DNA of 64,000 nucleotides, taken from Calliopsis andreniformis. Lineage: Eukaryota > Arthropoda > Insecta > Hymenoptera > Andrenidae. The number at the start of each line of letters is the position of its first letter. Positions within the stretch are counted from its first letter, which is position 1. The stretch lies in the NCBI RefSeq assembly GCF_051401765.1, contig NC_135066.1, positions 19,261,001 to 19,325,000 on the forward strand, read 5' to 3'. The notes under the pieces are model-generated. The model was not told where the DNA came from. It worked only from the letters and a program-made list of their open reading frames with translations, and did not search any database. Below, piece after piece: positions 25,301 through 38,600 of this stretch. The position numbers were made by a program, and so were the translations under genes.

Positions 25301-25584
25301 GTCTGGAGAAATTCTTTTCTCACTTTATAGTGATCTGGCTTTTTCATATTGGCATTACCGATGTTGGTTACTTGCTTACCCCTGCCCGGGTTCGTCATGC
25401 AATCATCACTTATTCTCCTTTTGCATGTGAGTTGCAAAACGTTGCGATGAATCCCCGGTCAACAAAATAAATTGTTGCAAAATCGAGATTGTAATTTGTA
25501 TTTAAAGAGAAAAAGGTTAATGACTCAGTATACCCAAACGTAAATATACCTTTAACAGTGACTTGCAAAAAAGTTTCCAATCTT

Positions 25585-26559
25585 TAAAAAAACAAAACAT
25601 GATTGGAAAATTCTTTGTAATATATGTGACTCAAAGATTTCTATTGTAAACAAAGATGTTGACCATATTAATGATCAGATAAATACCATGAAGTACAAAA
25701 TGAGAATGAGATGTCAAGCAGGTATATTAAGCATGAACACATATGTATGTCATAAAATCCAGTCCTGATAATAATGAGTGTATTCGAGCAGTTGAAGGTG
25801 CAATAGCTCTTCAAAGGGTGAGTCATCACCCGTCTATCAATTCTTTAGATTGCACTAACGCAATGAACAAAATATTATTTTCCGAATCTGAAACGGCTAA
25901 AAATATGATATGTAATCGCACTAAAGCTATAGCGATTGTAAATGATGAGCTAGCTCCTGTATCTATTACTGAACTAATAAATGATTTACAAAATATAGCA
26001 TCTATAAGCATGTCCACTGACGCTAGCAATCATGGAAATATAAAAAAGGGTGTATGTAACTACAAAACTGCTCGAAATAGAAACCGCAGAAAATGAGACG
26101 TGAGATACCATTTTCAAGCTTATTATAAAAAATCTTAATAAATTCAACCTTTCACATAAATGCATAGGATTTAATGAAGACAATAGTAACACAAATTTTG
26201 GTGGAAAACAAGGAACAGACATTAACAATGTTTTTTATAAATTAAAATCAGAACTGAAAGCAACTATCGTTGATGCTGGTTGTTCTGCCCATATAATTAA
26301 TAATGCTATGCAACATAAGTGTGATACATTGCCTCTAGATGTAGAATCCATAATACTGAAAATTTACAATTATTTTTCAGTATATACAGTTAGAACTGAG
26401 ACTCTGAAAGAATTCTGTTCCAAAGCAGATATCCAGTACAGACAGACATACAATTTCAAAAATCTCTCTTGTGATGATTTTTACAAATTTATCGTTAGCA
26501 AGAAACATATCTTAACTGCCATCGGAAAAATTGACAAATACAAGAAGACTGAAACGTAA
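25585..26559 (+). pseudogene. Decayed hAT-like (BED-finger) transposase
   Basis: In order: a C-x-x-C pair (CNICDS, about 25616) with a following DHIN, as in a BED-type finger; a frameshift; the open piece 25743-26096 with INSLDCTNAMNKILF and SISMSTDASNH, containing the first catalytic-type Asp region; then, in another frame, CIGFNEDNSNTNFGG and DAGCSAHIINNAM; and the open piece 26308-26559 with YFSVYTVRTETLKEFC. This order matches a family of hAT-type transposases common in arthropods. The region expected after LKEFC is missing, so there is an internal deletion besides the frameshifts. It appears inactive. Confidence 0.72.
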
Positions 26560-27284
26560 ATGATATTAATATTTCAATTTTATACAAATTTTACCAAATG
26601 TTTGTAATGTGTTAATATACATATGTAGGTCCAAAATAGTTTGTAAAATGTTTCCATTTTATTTTATTTTATAATTCATTTTTTTTGATAATTGAAATAA
26701 CAAAAAATAAATTATATGTTTGTATACTCAGGATGATTGGTTTAAATATTTTTCTTAATTCTATTTTAATAAAGTTTCTAGCAATTACATTGTATTTTTA
26801 TTTTTTGATCGTACTTGATCGTACTCGTTGATTTAACCTAATGTAAGAACCAGTTAAAAGTGTCCAAGTTTTTAATGGAAATATCCGAGGTTTTGATGCT
26901 CTCTGTCCTAGGTTAGTTATTTTACAGATAGCAGACCTAATCGCATCACATGTTAGGACGACTATAATGAATTACAACGTACATTTATTTGAGTAAATTA
27001 GGTATTCACTTAGAGTATGCATCCAAAAATGTATTGAAAATGAGGAACAGCATTTTGAACGCATTTTATAATTATATAAGTCGTTATTTTTTGACTCACC
27101 AAAATGTTTTTGAATTTTTTGCGTTCAATGTTACGTGAAGGTCGTAGTATGCTAAGTCATTGAATTGGTCTTGACCTGAACTATCATACAACGATAATGA
27201 AAATATATCGTCCTTTTTAAAAAAATTGCGGTGACCTTGAAATCTAAAAAAGTGTGACCTTGGGACAAATTTTTGGGGTATATC

Positions 27285-28385
27285 TGCAGTTTAGTAACTT
27301 TGCTCTAAAAGGTTTTATTTTCTTCCGAGTTTGTGAAAGAAGGCTACTTTTCAACATTAGAGAGCGACATGAATTGGGGCGAGGGGGGGGGGGGGGGGGG
27401 GGGGGGGGGCTTAGAAAAGTAATATGTTTTTACTAGTTCTCTGTTGAAAAATATAAAATTTTAAAAAATGATTTTGAAGTACATTATAGAGGTCAGGATT
27501 CTGAACAACTTTTGTCTGAAGGATAATTATCGTTGGGCTTTAGTTTTTGAGATATTTGTAAAAGTTTTTTATTACTATTCCATTCAACTCTGTATGTGTG
27601 TCGTGGACGCGCTACATCAGCAAGAGATAGCATCAAAGCAAATCGCAACAGGTGACAAAAACGCATCGTAGCGACCGACAGGCAGGCGTATACAATGAAT
27701 CATTAGTGCGTTGCCTGAAACGTAGAAAGATGGAATGCGAACTTGGAAGTGCTGTAAATAATGGATTGTATTAGCTGTATGCGGAAGAATTTGGTATTTT
27801 GCGGAATGTGCAGCAACAAAGACGAATTGCTTATGTTTTTTATAAGAGCACAATGTGATTCGTAAAACACTCAACTGCAACTTGTGCACAGATCCAACAG
27901 TTTTCAATGATAAAAACGACGAATTGTCACCCAACGAAGAATTGCATTCCCACCTCTCGTTAAACGTAGTATGCCAGTTCGTACTGAATTGCTTATGCCT
28001 TAATTCACCGCGTCATAATACATTAAAGTATATGAGTTCGGTATAGTGGGTCGTACCGTCATCGATTGAGGTAATTTTATCAAAAACACCATTTTTCTGA
28101 GGTGTCTTGATCACAGTTCACATAAAATTGGCGGACCTAGTAACATAGCTTTTTGCAATATCTCGAAAACTAAAGCCTAAATGTATAACACATTCCAAAA
28201 TCATCGGAATAGATCCACGTATTGTGCAGTTTTTAAAAATTTTATGTTATGTAACGGAAAATTAGTAAAAACACATTACTTTTCTAAGCTCCCCCGAGTT
28301 ATATTTCTTTCTAATGTTGAAACATAGCCTTTTTTCAAAAAACGAAAAAACCCATTTAGAGCAAAGCCATTAAACTTAAAATTTA
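27285..28385. repeat. Nested foldback element containing a G27 tract
   Basis: The segment 27285-27600 pairs as imperfect reverse complement with 28130-28385; shared strings include tttgctctaaa, caacattagaaag-type sequence and ggctttagtttttgagatat. A run of 27 G lies at 27383-27409 in the left arm; the right arm has only about five C at the matching place. Reading frames inside (27617-27934 minus, 27855-28046) show no domain. Confidence 0.65.
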
Positions 28386-28521
28386 CCATTTTTTGTATAC
28401 CATAATATCTGCCCCTCTAAATCAAGTAACTTTTTCCTCTGTCACTTCTTCCTACTATAAAATGTAAGCGAGATATTCGAGGTGGTCGAGTTATTTCGTT
28501 CGCCCAGTATAATATTGATTA

Positions 28522-31500
28522 GGGGAGAGCGAGGGCAAAAGTAACATTTCTTACATGTGGCGTAGCTGCGAATTACTTTTTAAAGATATGAAAACGAAAC
28601 ATATGCCTTAAGAGAGTATGTTTATTGGTCTACAACTTAACCCAGGTATTAGCCTCATGTGATACATAATCAAAGAGCTATGACAGTTTTCCGCAGTTAT
28701 TGTCATTGTCACTTTCGCCCTAAAAGGTGAGCACGAGTAACACTAATTGTTTCGAGAAAGATTAAGTTCAAAGTTAACACGTCTATATGGTAAACTACGA
28801 GTCGGAAGATTTTGTAATTTTGCAGATATTTTACGGAGAAGCAATAGCAGACAAAAGTCTTGATACATTTTATTATATTCCTTACGGTTTAATTTCTATA
28901 AAGCTTTAAAGATCAAAAATGCTTGCGGAAAAGAACGTAGGTAACACACACAAATATGTATATTGTAACCTAAAAGACTGCCGGCAGTCAGCTATTCAAG
29001 ATTGACCCAGTGATCGGCAGAACAGGAACCGTTTACAACAGGAGCCCCATTGAAGGACTTGCGTCTATGAGGGTTTCAACACGTGTTCAGGGCCTTCCGA
29101 AACATACACAACTTTCTCAAACAACCGAATTCTCTAAGTCAGCGGACTCTTTCAGTGTGTTTGTCTCATCAATATGCAAAAGCCACTTTTCGTTTCAGAA
29201 CATAGTGCTACCTTTAAGGTATCACTACTTCGAAACGAAAGCAAATTGAACACTATGTTATAGGACATTTTGTGATCCAATTGGAGTATCCTACCACCCC
29301 TTAAAATACTGAAACGTACACACGTTACACCCTGTATAAGTTGCCTACTGGCTGCTGCGGTATGTTCATAGAAACAATAGATAAACGGTGACATCGAACT
29401 TACACACATGCTGTCAATACGTATACATATAGGGTACAATTCGACTGTGTAATATATAAAGTTTTTTGCAAATATCTCGAAAACTAAGTTTCACTGCCTA
29501 TTATGTGCACAGGAAAAGGTTGTTTAAAATCACTTCCTTTATACCATATATTTGAAAATCACTAAAATCGGTGAGGAACTAGTACATTGTTACGAGCCAA
29601 GGGCGAGTGGAGTTCGGCCGCCTTACTGAGGATTGGTTTTTTTTAGTGGAGATTGTTAACAGGAAGGCCCGTGCTTACACACAGGGGTACTGCAGAGGAC
29701 CAGATAGTGTGAACAGTCCATGTATGGTTAACACGGGGAGTCACAGAATCAGATATACTCATAGAGAGGCCTCTATTTTACTATCTGGGGGTATCTCCGA
29801 AGAGTTTTGAAGCGTGGATACCGCCGTGTCAGAGAGACGAGGGCGCCATCAAGGAAAATCTAGAGGATAAGTCTGTGTATTAAACACAGGGGTACCTTTG
29901 AGATTGTTAATACGGTATTGTCTCGATGAATGTGAAACTTTCGGGACTGGAGAGTCACATTTATCGTAGAGGCACTACATTCTTTATGGTTTATTGAACG
30001 TAGAAAGAGATAGTTAGTCGGCGAGAGTAAGGGACTGAGAGTCGAAGTAATTCGGCCAAAATTAAAGGTTGCGTATTGGTGAAACAATACTAATGCATAA
30101 GCAAAAATTTTTTATTTGTGATTCTTTTTTACTGATTCTTGTAATTCTTTTTTACTGATTCTTGTAATTCTTTTTATCATATTCGTCACATTTTTCTGAT
30201 TAAAATGATACCAAACATAATATAATTTGAGTTATATTTACTTATGCTATACATACAATTCTAGTAAATACGTTTCACGTACGCTTTCCCCATTCCATAA
30301 CCAGATGTGAGGTGATATACGTGGAGAATAATACTGTATATAGAATAAAATAGTTTGTATTCAGAAAGGTCTGTAGCTTTTACAGAAACAATGCTCATAC
30401 AAAAACGACTCGACATGTTATTTCACAAAAGCACTTATTATTGTTGGCGTTTTGCCAAAAGCTTCTTTGCTCAGTATGTACATATTGAGACTTTTAACTT
30501 TCCGAGGGGTAGTGTGACACAACACAGAGAAAAATTGGGTGTCAGCAACAATTTATTGCATGACCTGCTCAAGGATCTAAGGACCAATTTGACGTTGCAA
30601 CTACTGTCCGATTTTTTAAAGTTGAGCCCTGGGCGTGCCAGGCGACTGGCGCTTGACTATGAGAGGGACCCAACGCCAGAAGCATATTTCCCGCAATGTT
30701 GCCAAATTGTACAGTAGATCGGATCTCTCTTTTTAACTTTAAGAGAAAATTCATCTCTCTCATAGATTCGCTAAAGCAGATTTCTTCGTTTGTAGGTAAC
30801 TTCAAGCAATAGCGTCCGTACCAAATCGAATACTTACTTACTTTTTCGACAAATGTAAGAGGTTTAGATCATGGCACAATCTTAGGTGGATCTAAATAAA
30901 ATTGCAAGGTAGTTAAAGACACTATTTAGCTTATATTGAATTTATTTATTACATATAGGACACTGAAACATGACATTTCTGCCTTTTTTCGTAAAATCGT
31001 GTTGATTGAAATCACTTCTTTCACTTTATGTGAGAAGAATGAATATTTTAGAATGAAATTTTTACATGTACTTACCTTTCTCATATATATTTACGCAACA
31101 ATTTATACGTTTGTACAGATTTAATTACAATAAAAACTGTCTGTGACCAAGAAAGAGTGGGTTTAAATAGTAGAACTTGTATGTAGTTAGAAATGACACT
31201 ATTCAGTCGAGTAGAATACCTGTCGGCAATGTGAACTTGGCCAAATAAGAATTATTAGACAATAGGATAGACTTCTCACGTTAAAGTTAAAAAAAGGGAC
31301 AATTTTTTTGGCGGTAAAAAACAATGGAAAAAAATATTTTCGCGGAAGTAAATATATAGAAATGATCAGATGGTATTTTGCTATTTTATACAATAAAAAT
31401 ATATTTCTTTTATATAACAGTGATATAAATGTACAAAACTTTGTTTCTCACTGTTTCAGAGATATTTCGACTTCCACTTTTTTTGTTATTTACTGTTTAC

Positions 31501-33350
31501 TACAGGTTCCCTGTTTTTATTTCTGAAGTGTAATACAAATCAATAACGGTGTGTTATTTATATTAATTTAATCCTTAAGCATTATTGGAATAACTGTTAC
31601 ATACGCATATTTGCAATAAATATATTTCTTACTATCTTATGAGGTGACATTTTCTGAGATGTTCGCCATTTCTTCTGTGCGTCACAGACCTCCCTAAATT
31701 ACCAATAAGATTCGACACTTTTCCTAGCCGCCATAAAAAAGACGTTGAGTGGACCTGTAGGAAACCAAACACGATATCCAGTAAATAAAGACAGAGTATA
31801 AGTAAGGTCCCACGACTGAGCAAACGTAGATAATTGGTTAAGACCCATTAAGCAGGGTGCGCGCCCCGTGAGAGAAGTGTCACTCAGGAGCCAGAAGAGC
31901 GGCAACATCGCAAGTCAAAGATCTCGGCTATCAAGGTTTAACTCTAGAATATTGAATAGCTCAAATTTTTTTTTACGCACATTGAAAGCATCGCCACAGA
32001 TATTTCAAGAACAGAGGTCTATACTATTAAAATTAAGCTCTCTGTTTGTGTCACATTTCACAAATTACGACAAGATTGTTGGCGAGAACGCTACAAATTT
32101 CCTGTTTATCAGGAATATGTTAACAAAAACTGTATGCAAAAAGAACCAAAAATAAACAATTTTTGCTGTTGCATTAGTATTGTCTCACATGGATATTCGC
32201 TCCCGGACCCTATTTACACAGTTCGGTGGTCGAATCTTTGTGCCACCGCATTAATCAATTCACTGGTTCCAAAATTAATTATCTGAGTGGAGGGGATAAA
32301 CTTTCACATTTCTTGAGAAATAGAGAGACACATAACTTACATTGTAAACACACTCTTAGCAGCGAGAGTATATTGCTTTGGGTTCAATATAATGAGACTC
32401 AGATGTTGACTCTTGGTTTTTAAATAAACTAATTGTGATTCAAAATTACAACTTAATATCTATATTGTTACACAAACAATAGGACTTTTACTATATTATA
32501 TTACCAACACGTTGGCAGTTGTGTGAAATTGTCGCGGAGCTAAGCTACTTTCAGTTTTGACGCTCCGAGAAATGTGTGTCAGAATAAAATAATGCCTAAC
32601 AGTAGCTAATACATACTATATGATTTTTCTATTTGATCCGTAAGAAACTTAAATCTGAACCTGCTTATGGTGGGAGACAGCGCAATGTGCTAGTGTTAGA
32701 GGAACATAGACGTTACCTAACATTTTCGTTAGGATTTTCTGAAAAACTATTATATAAAGTAGATTCATGCAAAGGGTTCTTATCTTTGCATCCAGTGCAT
32801 TCCAGCTTTCAGGAAGAGTTAAAAAGGTCACGTAGACGTAAGACGCATACGTAACAAAGTTGAGAATTTGACTGAGGTTTTGCTTACTTTATGTCTTCAT
32901 TGTTTTCTTGCAAATATGTGCACATTGAACTTTCATTTGAACAAAAGTGACATGTTATTCCCCATAGTCACGTGTTACTTTTGTACTAATTCACGTTTTT
33001 CAGAATAAAAATATTATATTCTACAAATTACAAAAGACTTATTGAAAACAAATACAGGAACTTATAAAGACATTATCTAAGAACGCTCGGGCAAATGATT
33101 GACTCAATGTTCGTACTTTAATTATAAATATCAACAGCAAAAATTAAAAGAACAGAAACTTATCTGGATGATCTAAATACACAAATTCAGCTTGACTACT
33201 TGCGATTGGTATTACTGCCCAGGTCCGATTGAAATAAAAAATACATTATTATACACATGTAATTGCATAAAAGAAATTTTCTGAAAATATTTGTGGAAAA
33301 AGGAGTAGACTTGATATTTTCATCCCTGGTCTCCCCTATAATATTTAGCA
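28522..33350. mobile_element. Possible 4.8-kb element with GGGGAGA-type ends
   Basis: The left end (aggggagagcgagggcaaaa) and the reverse complement of the right end (aggggagaccagggatgaaa) are similar over about 30 bases. The interior is a mosaic: a family end at 29460-29590, a GC-richer block from 29588, and short frames (30355-30717, 31699-31908 minus, 32633-32854) that I do not recognise. The 31699-31908 minus frame (GLNQLSTFAQSWDLTYTLS) looks coding-like but is unassigned. The call depends only on the ends. Confidence 0.35.
29588..30095. repeat. GC-richer repeat-like block beginning tgttacgagcc
   Basis: The base composition changes abruptly here. The start (tgttacgagccaaggg) looks like the first bases of an LTR and the block has many CG dinucleotides, but no second copy was found in the window. 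It may be a solo or truncated LTR; this is a guess. Confidence 0.25.
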
Positions 33351-35620
33351 ATAAATTGAAAATACAAATTGTAATTTACTTATTTGTTAATAATTAGCCA
33401 TAATTTAAGTAAAAGTCTTTTAAAAAATGCATACATAAATAGTATTCAAAGTAAATAATTTCAAAAATATTTTTTCGTATATTTCAGGAACTAAGGTCAA
33501 GTGGTAATAACATGTATACGGAAAAATTGTTTGAAATGACCTTGATAATATATTCCAAGGTCATAAAAATTGGTGACGTATATCTGATCCCCAATAATTA
33601 TTTTTCATTCTTCTAATCAACTTAAGATTTTTTAATAATCTGATAGAAATGACTGACACAAAAAAATTAAGTAGATGGTACTTAATAAAAATTAAATATG
33701 CTAAATTTTTTTATTTGATTTTATACAGTTTATTCATTACTTTATGGAAAATAGCTTAGCGTGACTGTACATTATACATTCATAGGTATCTGTTATCGAG
33801 TCTATTACCCTATCTATTTTTCTATGTAAGATTACTGTTTAAAAACTGGGTGTGGAAGTACTTTGTTGACTCACTGTATGTGAGTATAGCACAGTCATAC
33901 GGTGAACTTGGCTTAAACAAAGCCAGTAGATCGCCTGCGCAACTTACACGTACGATGTGGCCTCACGGTATGTTATGCTTGGCGTTCCAGTTTAAGTCGT
34001 TCTGCGGCACGATGTGGAACTGCGTATTTCCTCGCACTGTTCGACGACGATTGTTGTGATTAAACACCGGCCGAGTCGTTCTCCCATCGCCTCGATTACT
34101 CAAATCTCCTTATTATTTTTTCATTTTGAGAGCGAATTTACTCAACCGCTTGGAGCCTAGGACAATCTTCGTAAAATAAGAAAAAGTGTCTAAAGAGTTA
34201 TAAATTGATAAGTGACAGTGTAGGACTCGCTTGTGAAAACTGAGCCAATTTATAAGCATTGCATAACGTAAAACGCGTGGAAGGTGTGTTAAAACAACTT
34301 TTTCAAATACGTGTTTCTTGTTTATATTGCATTTTTTAACATAGGACTTATGATTGAGAATGACAGATCTGACGCATTTTGTTTTTGAATATGTTCATTT
34401 CGAAATCTTCCGAACTTTGTTATATTAGATATTGTGTCATAAGGATAGTTTTGATGCAGGAAGAAGGATGTATGTCTGTAAGTTTAAAAGGTAGATCTAG
34501 ACGTTGAGTTTTCGAGTCAGGAATTAATTGATTGTATAATACGCATGACTTGAGAAACATATTTATGTTAATTGTGTTGAAAAATTATCATCCATGTATA
34601 ATGTGACAAAAATTATCGTTAAACATTATTATCATCTTTTCACCTTTGAAGAATGATAATTTATATGTAAAACTATTGTTATTAACATTATGCAATAACG
34701 CCTTAAATAAGCAAAATACAATGTAGGTACATGCAAATAATAAACAGAAACGTATAAATAAAAATATGTGGAACGTATCTGTAGCATCAGTGCAGTTTTT
34801 AAGAATATCGATTGTTTAAAGAATCATGTTGAGATATAAGTATTAATAATCAAAGAAAAAGAACGTTAAATTACGTTTACGAAAATCTAAATAACGTATA
34901 ATTTAAATTTATTTAAAAGAAATTGATATACTTGATGATAATCGTACATAAACTTGGTCAGTTTCAAAATTTTTTTTGAATGATTTAACGAATTATGAAA
35001 AAAAAAAATAGAAAAGACAGACTTAAAACATATTATTTCCCATTAATGACCGTCCAGTTGTTAAAATTACGTTAATAATTAAACGTCTGACAAATGAAGA
35101 AGGTCTTTGACTTTTGGAGCAAAATCTATAAAAAAAACTCTTATGAACGTGATTAAAATCATTCTCAATTATATTTTTCAACTGACTCATAAAACACGAG
35201 GCTCTATTTTAACGTAATTTAATACTTAGTTAGTATTACTAGCACATAGATATGCCTTTAGAGAATATTTATCTTCAACTTTATAATAAATGAATTAAAC
35301 AAAGTTTAAAATTCACAGAATTTTACAAAATTCCTTTACAATTACAAAATTCTGTAATAACGTTAAAATTCAAACATATAAAACGTGTTTTAAAATTGAT
35401 ATTTCCAACTTTACACTCCTCCACGTGCACTTGTTTCTAGATTAGGGGTTCCATTTCCCTTGATATCGATGTTTATCGCATTACTGACTGCCTTTTGGGA
35501 TTGATGTGTTTAATGAGAGAAAGTTAACGTCGTGAGGTGGAAAGCAATTGATCGCCAACAATAGTTAACTAAAAATTTATCAAACTGGGCGACGGCAAAG
35601 GAAAACATCGTAGGGTTAGA
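33351..35620. other. Region upstream of gene D
   Basis: Mostly AT-rich. A CG-richer patch at about 33880-34110 (for example ctgcggcacgatgtggaact, cgactgttcg-type strings, caccggccgagtcg) stands out and could hold the promoter or a non-coding first exon of gene D. The frame 33850-34059 within it has no recognisable domain. No TATA box or splice link to 35621 could be proven. Confidence 0.35.
33475..33600. repeat. Solo end of the GGCTTTAGTTT TIR family
   Basis: The pattern (ggaactaaggtcaagtggta, ggaaaaattgtttgaaat, ataaaaattggtgacg) follows the right ends of the elements at 20826-21490 and 40485-41235. No left partner is seen nearby. Confidence 0.45.
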
Positions 35621-38600
35621 ATGGCAGACGATAGTCAACAGGATCAGCATGTCTCCAAAGGACACAAGATAACGAGGCAGTTACCATTTATGTTGAAAAT
35701 CTTGGAAGTTGTAAGTGGCTCTTAATAACTACAAAACATTAATTAAATATCATGCTAATAACTAGATGTGAATGTACCAGTAGTTGCACTTCAAGACACT
35801 TATTTTACAAATTGAAAAAATATATCGCGCATGTATTTCAAAGACGACACGAAAAATGCGATTTTTGAGTTAGTAAACATTTAAATAAACACACTTCTAT
35901 TTATAGTAAAAATTTTACTGATAGAACTTTAAAATTTGAAAGTCTATTCAAAGAACTTCTCAAATAAATAACTACGAACTATTTCAAATAATGTAGACCA
36001 AATCATTTTATTACGAGTAACGGGTAACGAGTGACGAATAACGACTGACGAATAACGACTAACGAGTAACGAGTAACGAGTGACTACTAACGAGTAATTT
36101 CTACATATTAACGAATTATACGTATAAGATAACTTTTTATTAGATAATAGTATTCCTTTTAACAATTTTATTTTAGTATGTAATTTTTTGTAAACTCACA
36201 AATAGTTTCTCGTTTCTTCTAAAAAACATACATTTTTTTTTTAGTTGTATTGCTCTTGAAATACGTATCACAGAAACCTTCATAACATCTATTTTTATAC
36301 TTCAACAAGCTGCAAAAGGATGTAATTTTGACAAATATGACATTAACTTAAACTAAAAATAATTCCATTATTCGGGATTTCGCACACACATTGGATGCAA
36401 ATTTTGCAGGTCAAAGTTTCCAAAAGTACTTTTCTAGTTTTCATTTCTTGTAATCATTTAAAAGCATTTTCTCAATGCTTTAAGCAATTATAAATATTAA
36501 GTAACTTTCCTAAAAAATGTAGTTGAAAAAGTGAAAAAATAGTGTCGAGATGTATAGCTTGGCCAAAACAAGGATATAGCGTGCCTACCGTGTCCTCAAA
36601 CTAATATTGTTTTCTAACTAATGTTGAATTAAATTGAAGAAATATATTAATTAACATTAGATTTATATCTCAGAATTTATCATAATAATATACGAACTTA
36701 CAACTAATGTTACAATTTATTATGACAATATAATATGTCTTTGTATCTCATGCCGTGTCGAGTCATTGCTTTTTACTTGCATTTGCATCACACGAAAAGG
36801 TAGTCTGTTGCAGTATTGGTCCATCCTAGTGTTTACTGCGAACCTTCTTGCTACACATATTTCGATGTCTACCATCATTATGAATTACATGCATTTTCAA
36901 ACATTTGTCATTTGTGCATGTCTTTAGAAATAGATATGCGGTATCTTAAGTAGTTCTAGTGTTAAAAAAAAATAAATGTCAGTGAAAAGTGTTGTTAACA
37001 AAGTGTCCTTTGCGTTTACATGTTCCCTAATTACAAAATTAAAAAATCTGTCATATTTTTTCTGTTAGGTCCTGGCTGTGTTCGCAATTGGATTGATTGT
37101 TGATCCACTGAACTCTTTCCACAGAAACTTGGTCAGATCGAAGTTCAAACTGGACGATGCAGCAATAATTTACATCAGCATTGCCGGTTACATTATAATT
37201 AACACACTTTTCATCGTTTGTCATTTTCTCGGCGATCGCATACCGAAGAGAACGGTAAGTCGAAGGCTATTTTCATTTAAAAAGAAACAAAAATCGCAAA
37301 ATGCAGCAAGAAAACTTATAGTTAATGGGTTCTGATTTTATACTGTAATTTTATACGGGGTTCTGATTTTATACTGTGTTATTAGTTAGAAAATATGTAC
37401 TTTTGGGTTTTTAGGTTGAGAAGTATTAATTACTTTTTTCTGTTTATATAAGTAAAAGAAACAATTTTTTTTATTGATGTAGATGCATTCCCATTTAAAA
37501 ATAGAAATTAAAATATTTACTTAATTACTACAAATATCAATGTAAGAAAAGTTATGAAACCATCAATGAATTTCAATAAATGTTAAGTACTTTGTTTTGT
37601 AATATTACATTAGAGCAGACCTGTTTCAAAATTTGTTCATTCAGAGATTAAAGTGTCTGCTTTTGCTCTCCTAATTAGAACAACACGCAATGTGAGTTGC
37701 TTTGTCAAAAGCAAGAAGGTGGGGATTACTATAGTCTACCGGGTTAAGTGTAGAACAGAGTAATCTATTTACTCATAACTCATACTATACGCAACACAAC
37801 GACCCCCACTTTTTCACGGTTACTATAGTACAGCGGCCACCACTGAAGACTGCTTTTCGTAGCGGGAACAATCTATAGGCAGGCCTGCATTCGAGTATTA
37901 AATATCGAAGCAAGGACGTTAAATAGCTCTTGTTTCACTTATACATGTATATCCACCTCGTGATTTCATCATTGATTTTCCAATTCTAGGCACCCAGACT
38001 ATTCATTTTTATATTGTGTCACATGTTATACAGGGTAACTTACATACCCTTATAACTTTTAGAATATGCATTATACGACAAAATTTTGTATACAAAACTT
38101 GTATGGTTTGAAGCCTCCAAATTGTAGATTCAAAGTTATCACAGACTTCTGCAAGACAGGGGTATTTATGTGACAAGGTTTATTAACACGATAAGAGTTA
38201 TCATGATCCACAATTATCTAACGTGTTCATGATTCAGTGTTGAAATTACAATTAGTGTTCCTGCGTAATTATCAGTATGGTAAAAGTAAAAATTAAATTT
38301 AATAATACTGAAACTATTAATAAATAATTATAAGGTTGAATCTTCAACATTATGCGAAGTAAATTTTCAAGAAACAAAACGAAATTACACGTTAACTATT
38401 AGGCTTAAGGGTAATAAAGATTAACACTTTATTTACTAAAAATTCGACATTCTTCCATATTTTCGTATAAAAGATATAGCATTCTATAAAAAAAAAAAAA
38501 AAAAAACCTTCAAATCTCCGACACGCCTACACCTATAAAAAAAGTGGACACATTGCATAATATGACCCTCCAAAACATGCAACTTTTGTACATAAAATTT

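Larger units (their letters stand above)
24651..28511. mobile_element. 3.9-kb TIR-bounded composite DNA element
   Basis: The left end (tatagggtgaacgaaataac) and the reverse complement of the right end (tatactgggcgaacgaaata) match over about 130 bp, including accacctcgaatat and aggaaaaagtt. TA dinucleotides lie at both ends. A further inverted match pairs about 24775-24930 with 27085-27260. The interior holds a decayed hAT-like transposase and a second nested foldback, so the element has been invaded more than once. Confidence 0.7.

Noticed and set aside
30355..30717. 120-residue plus-strand frame
   Set aside because: No recognisable family or splice context; it lies in repeat-rich intergenic sequence, so I did not call a gene.
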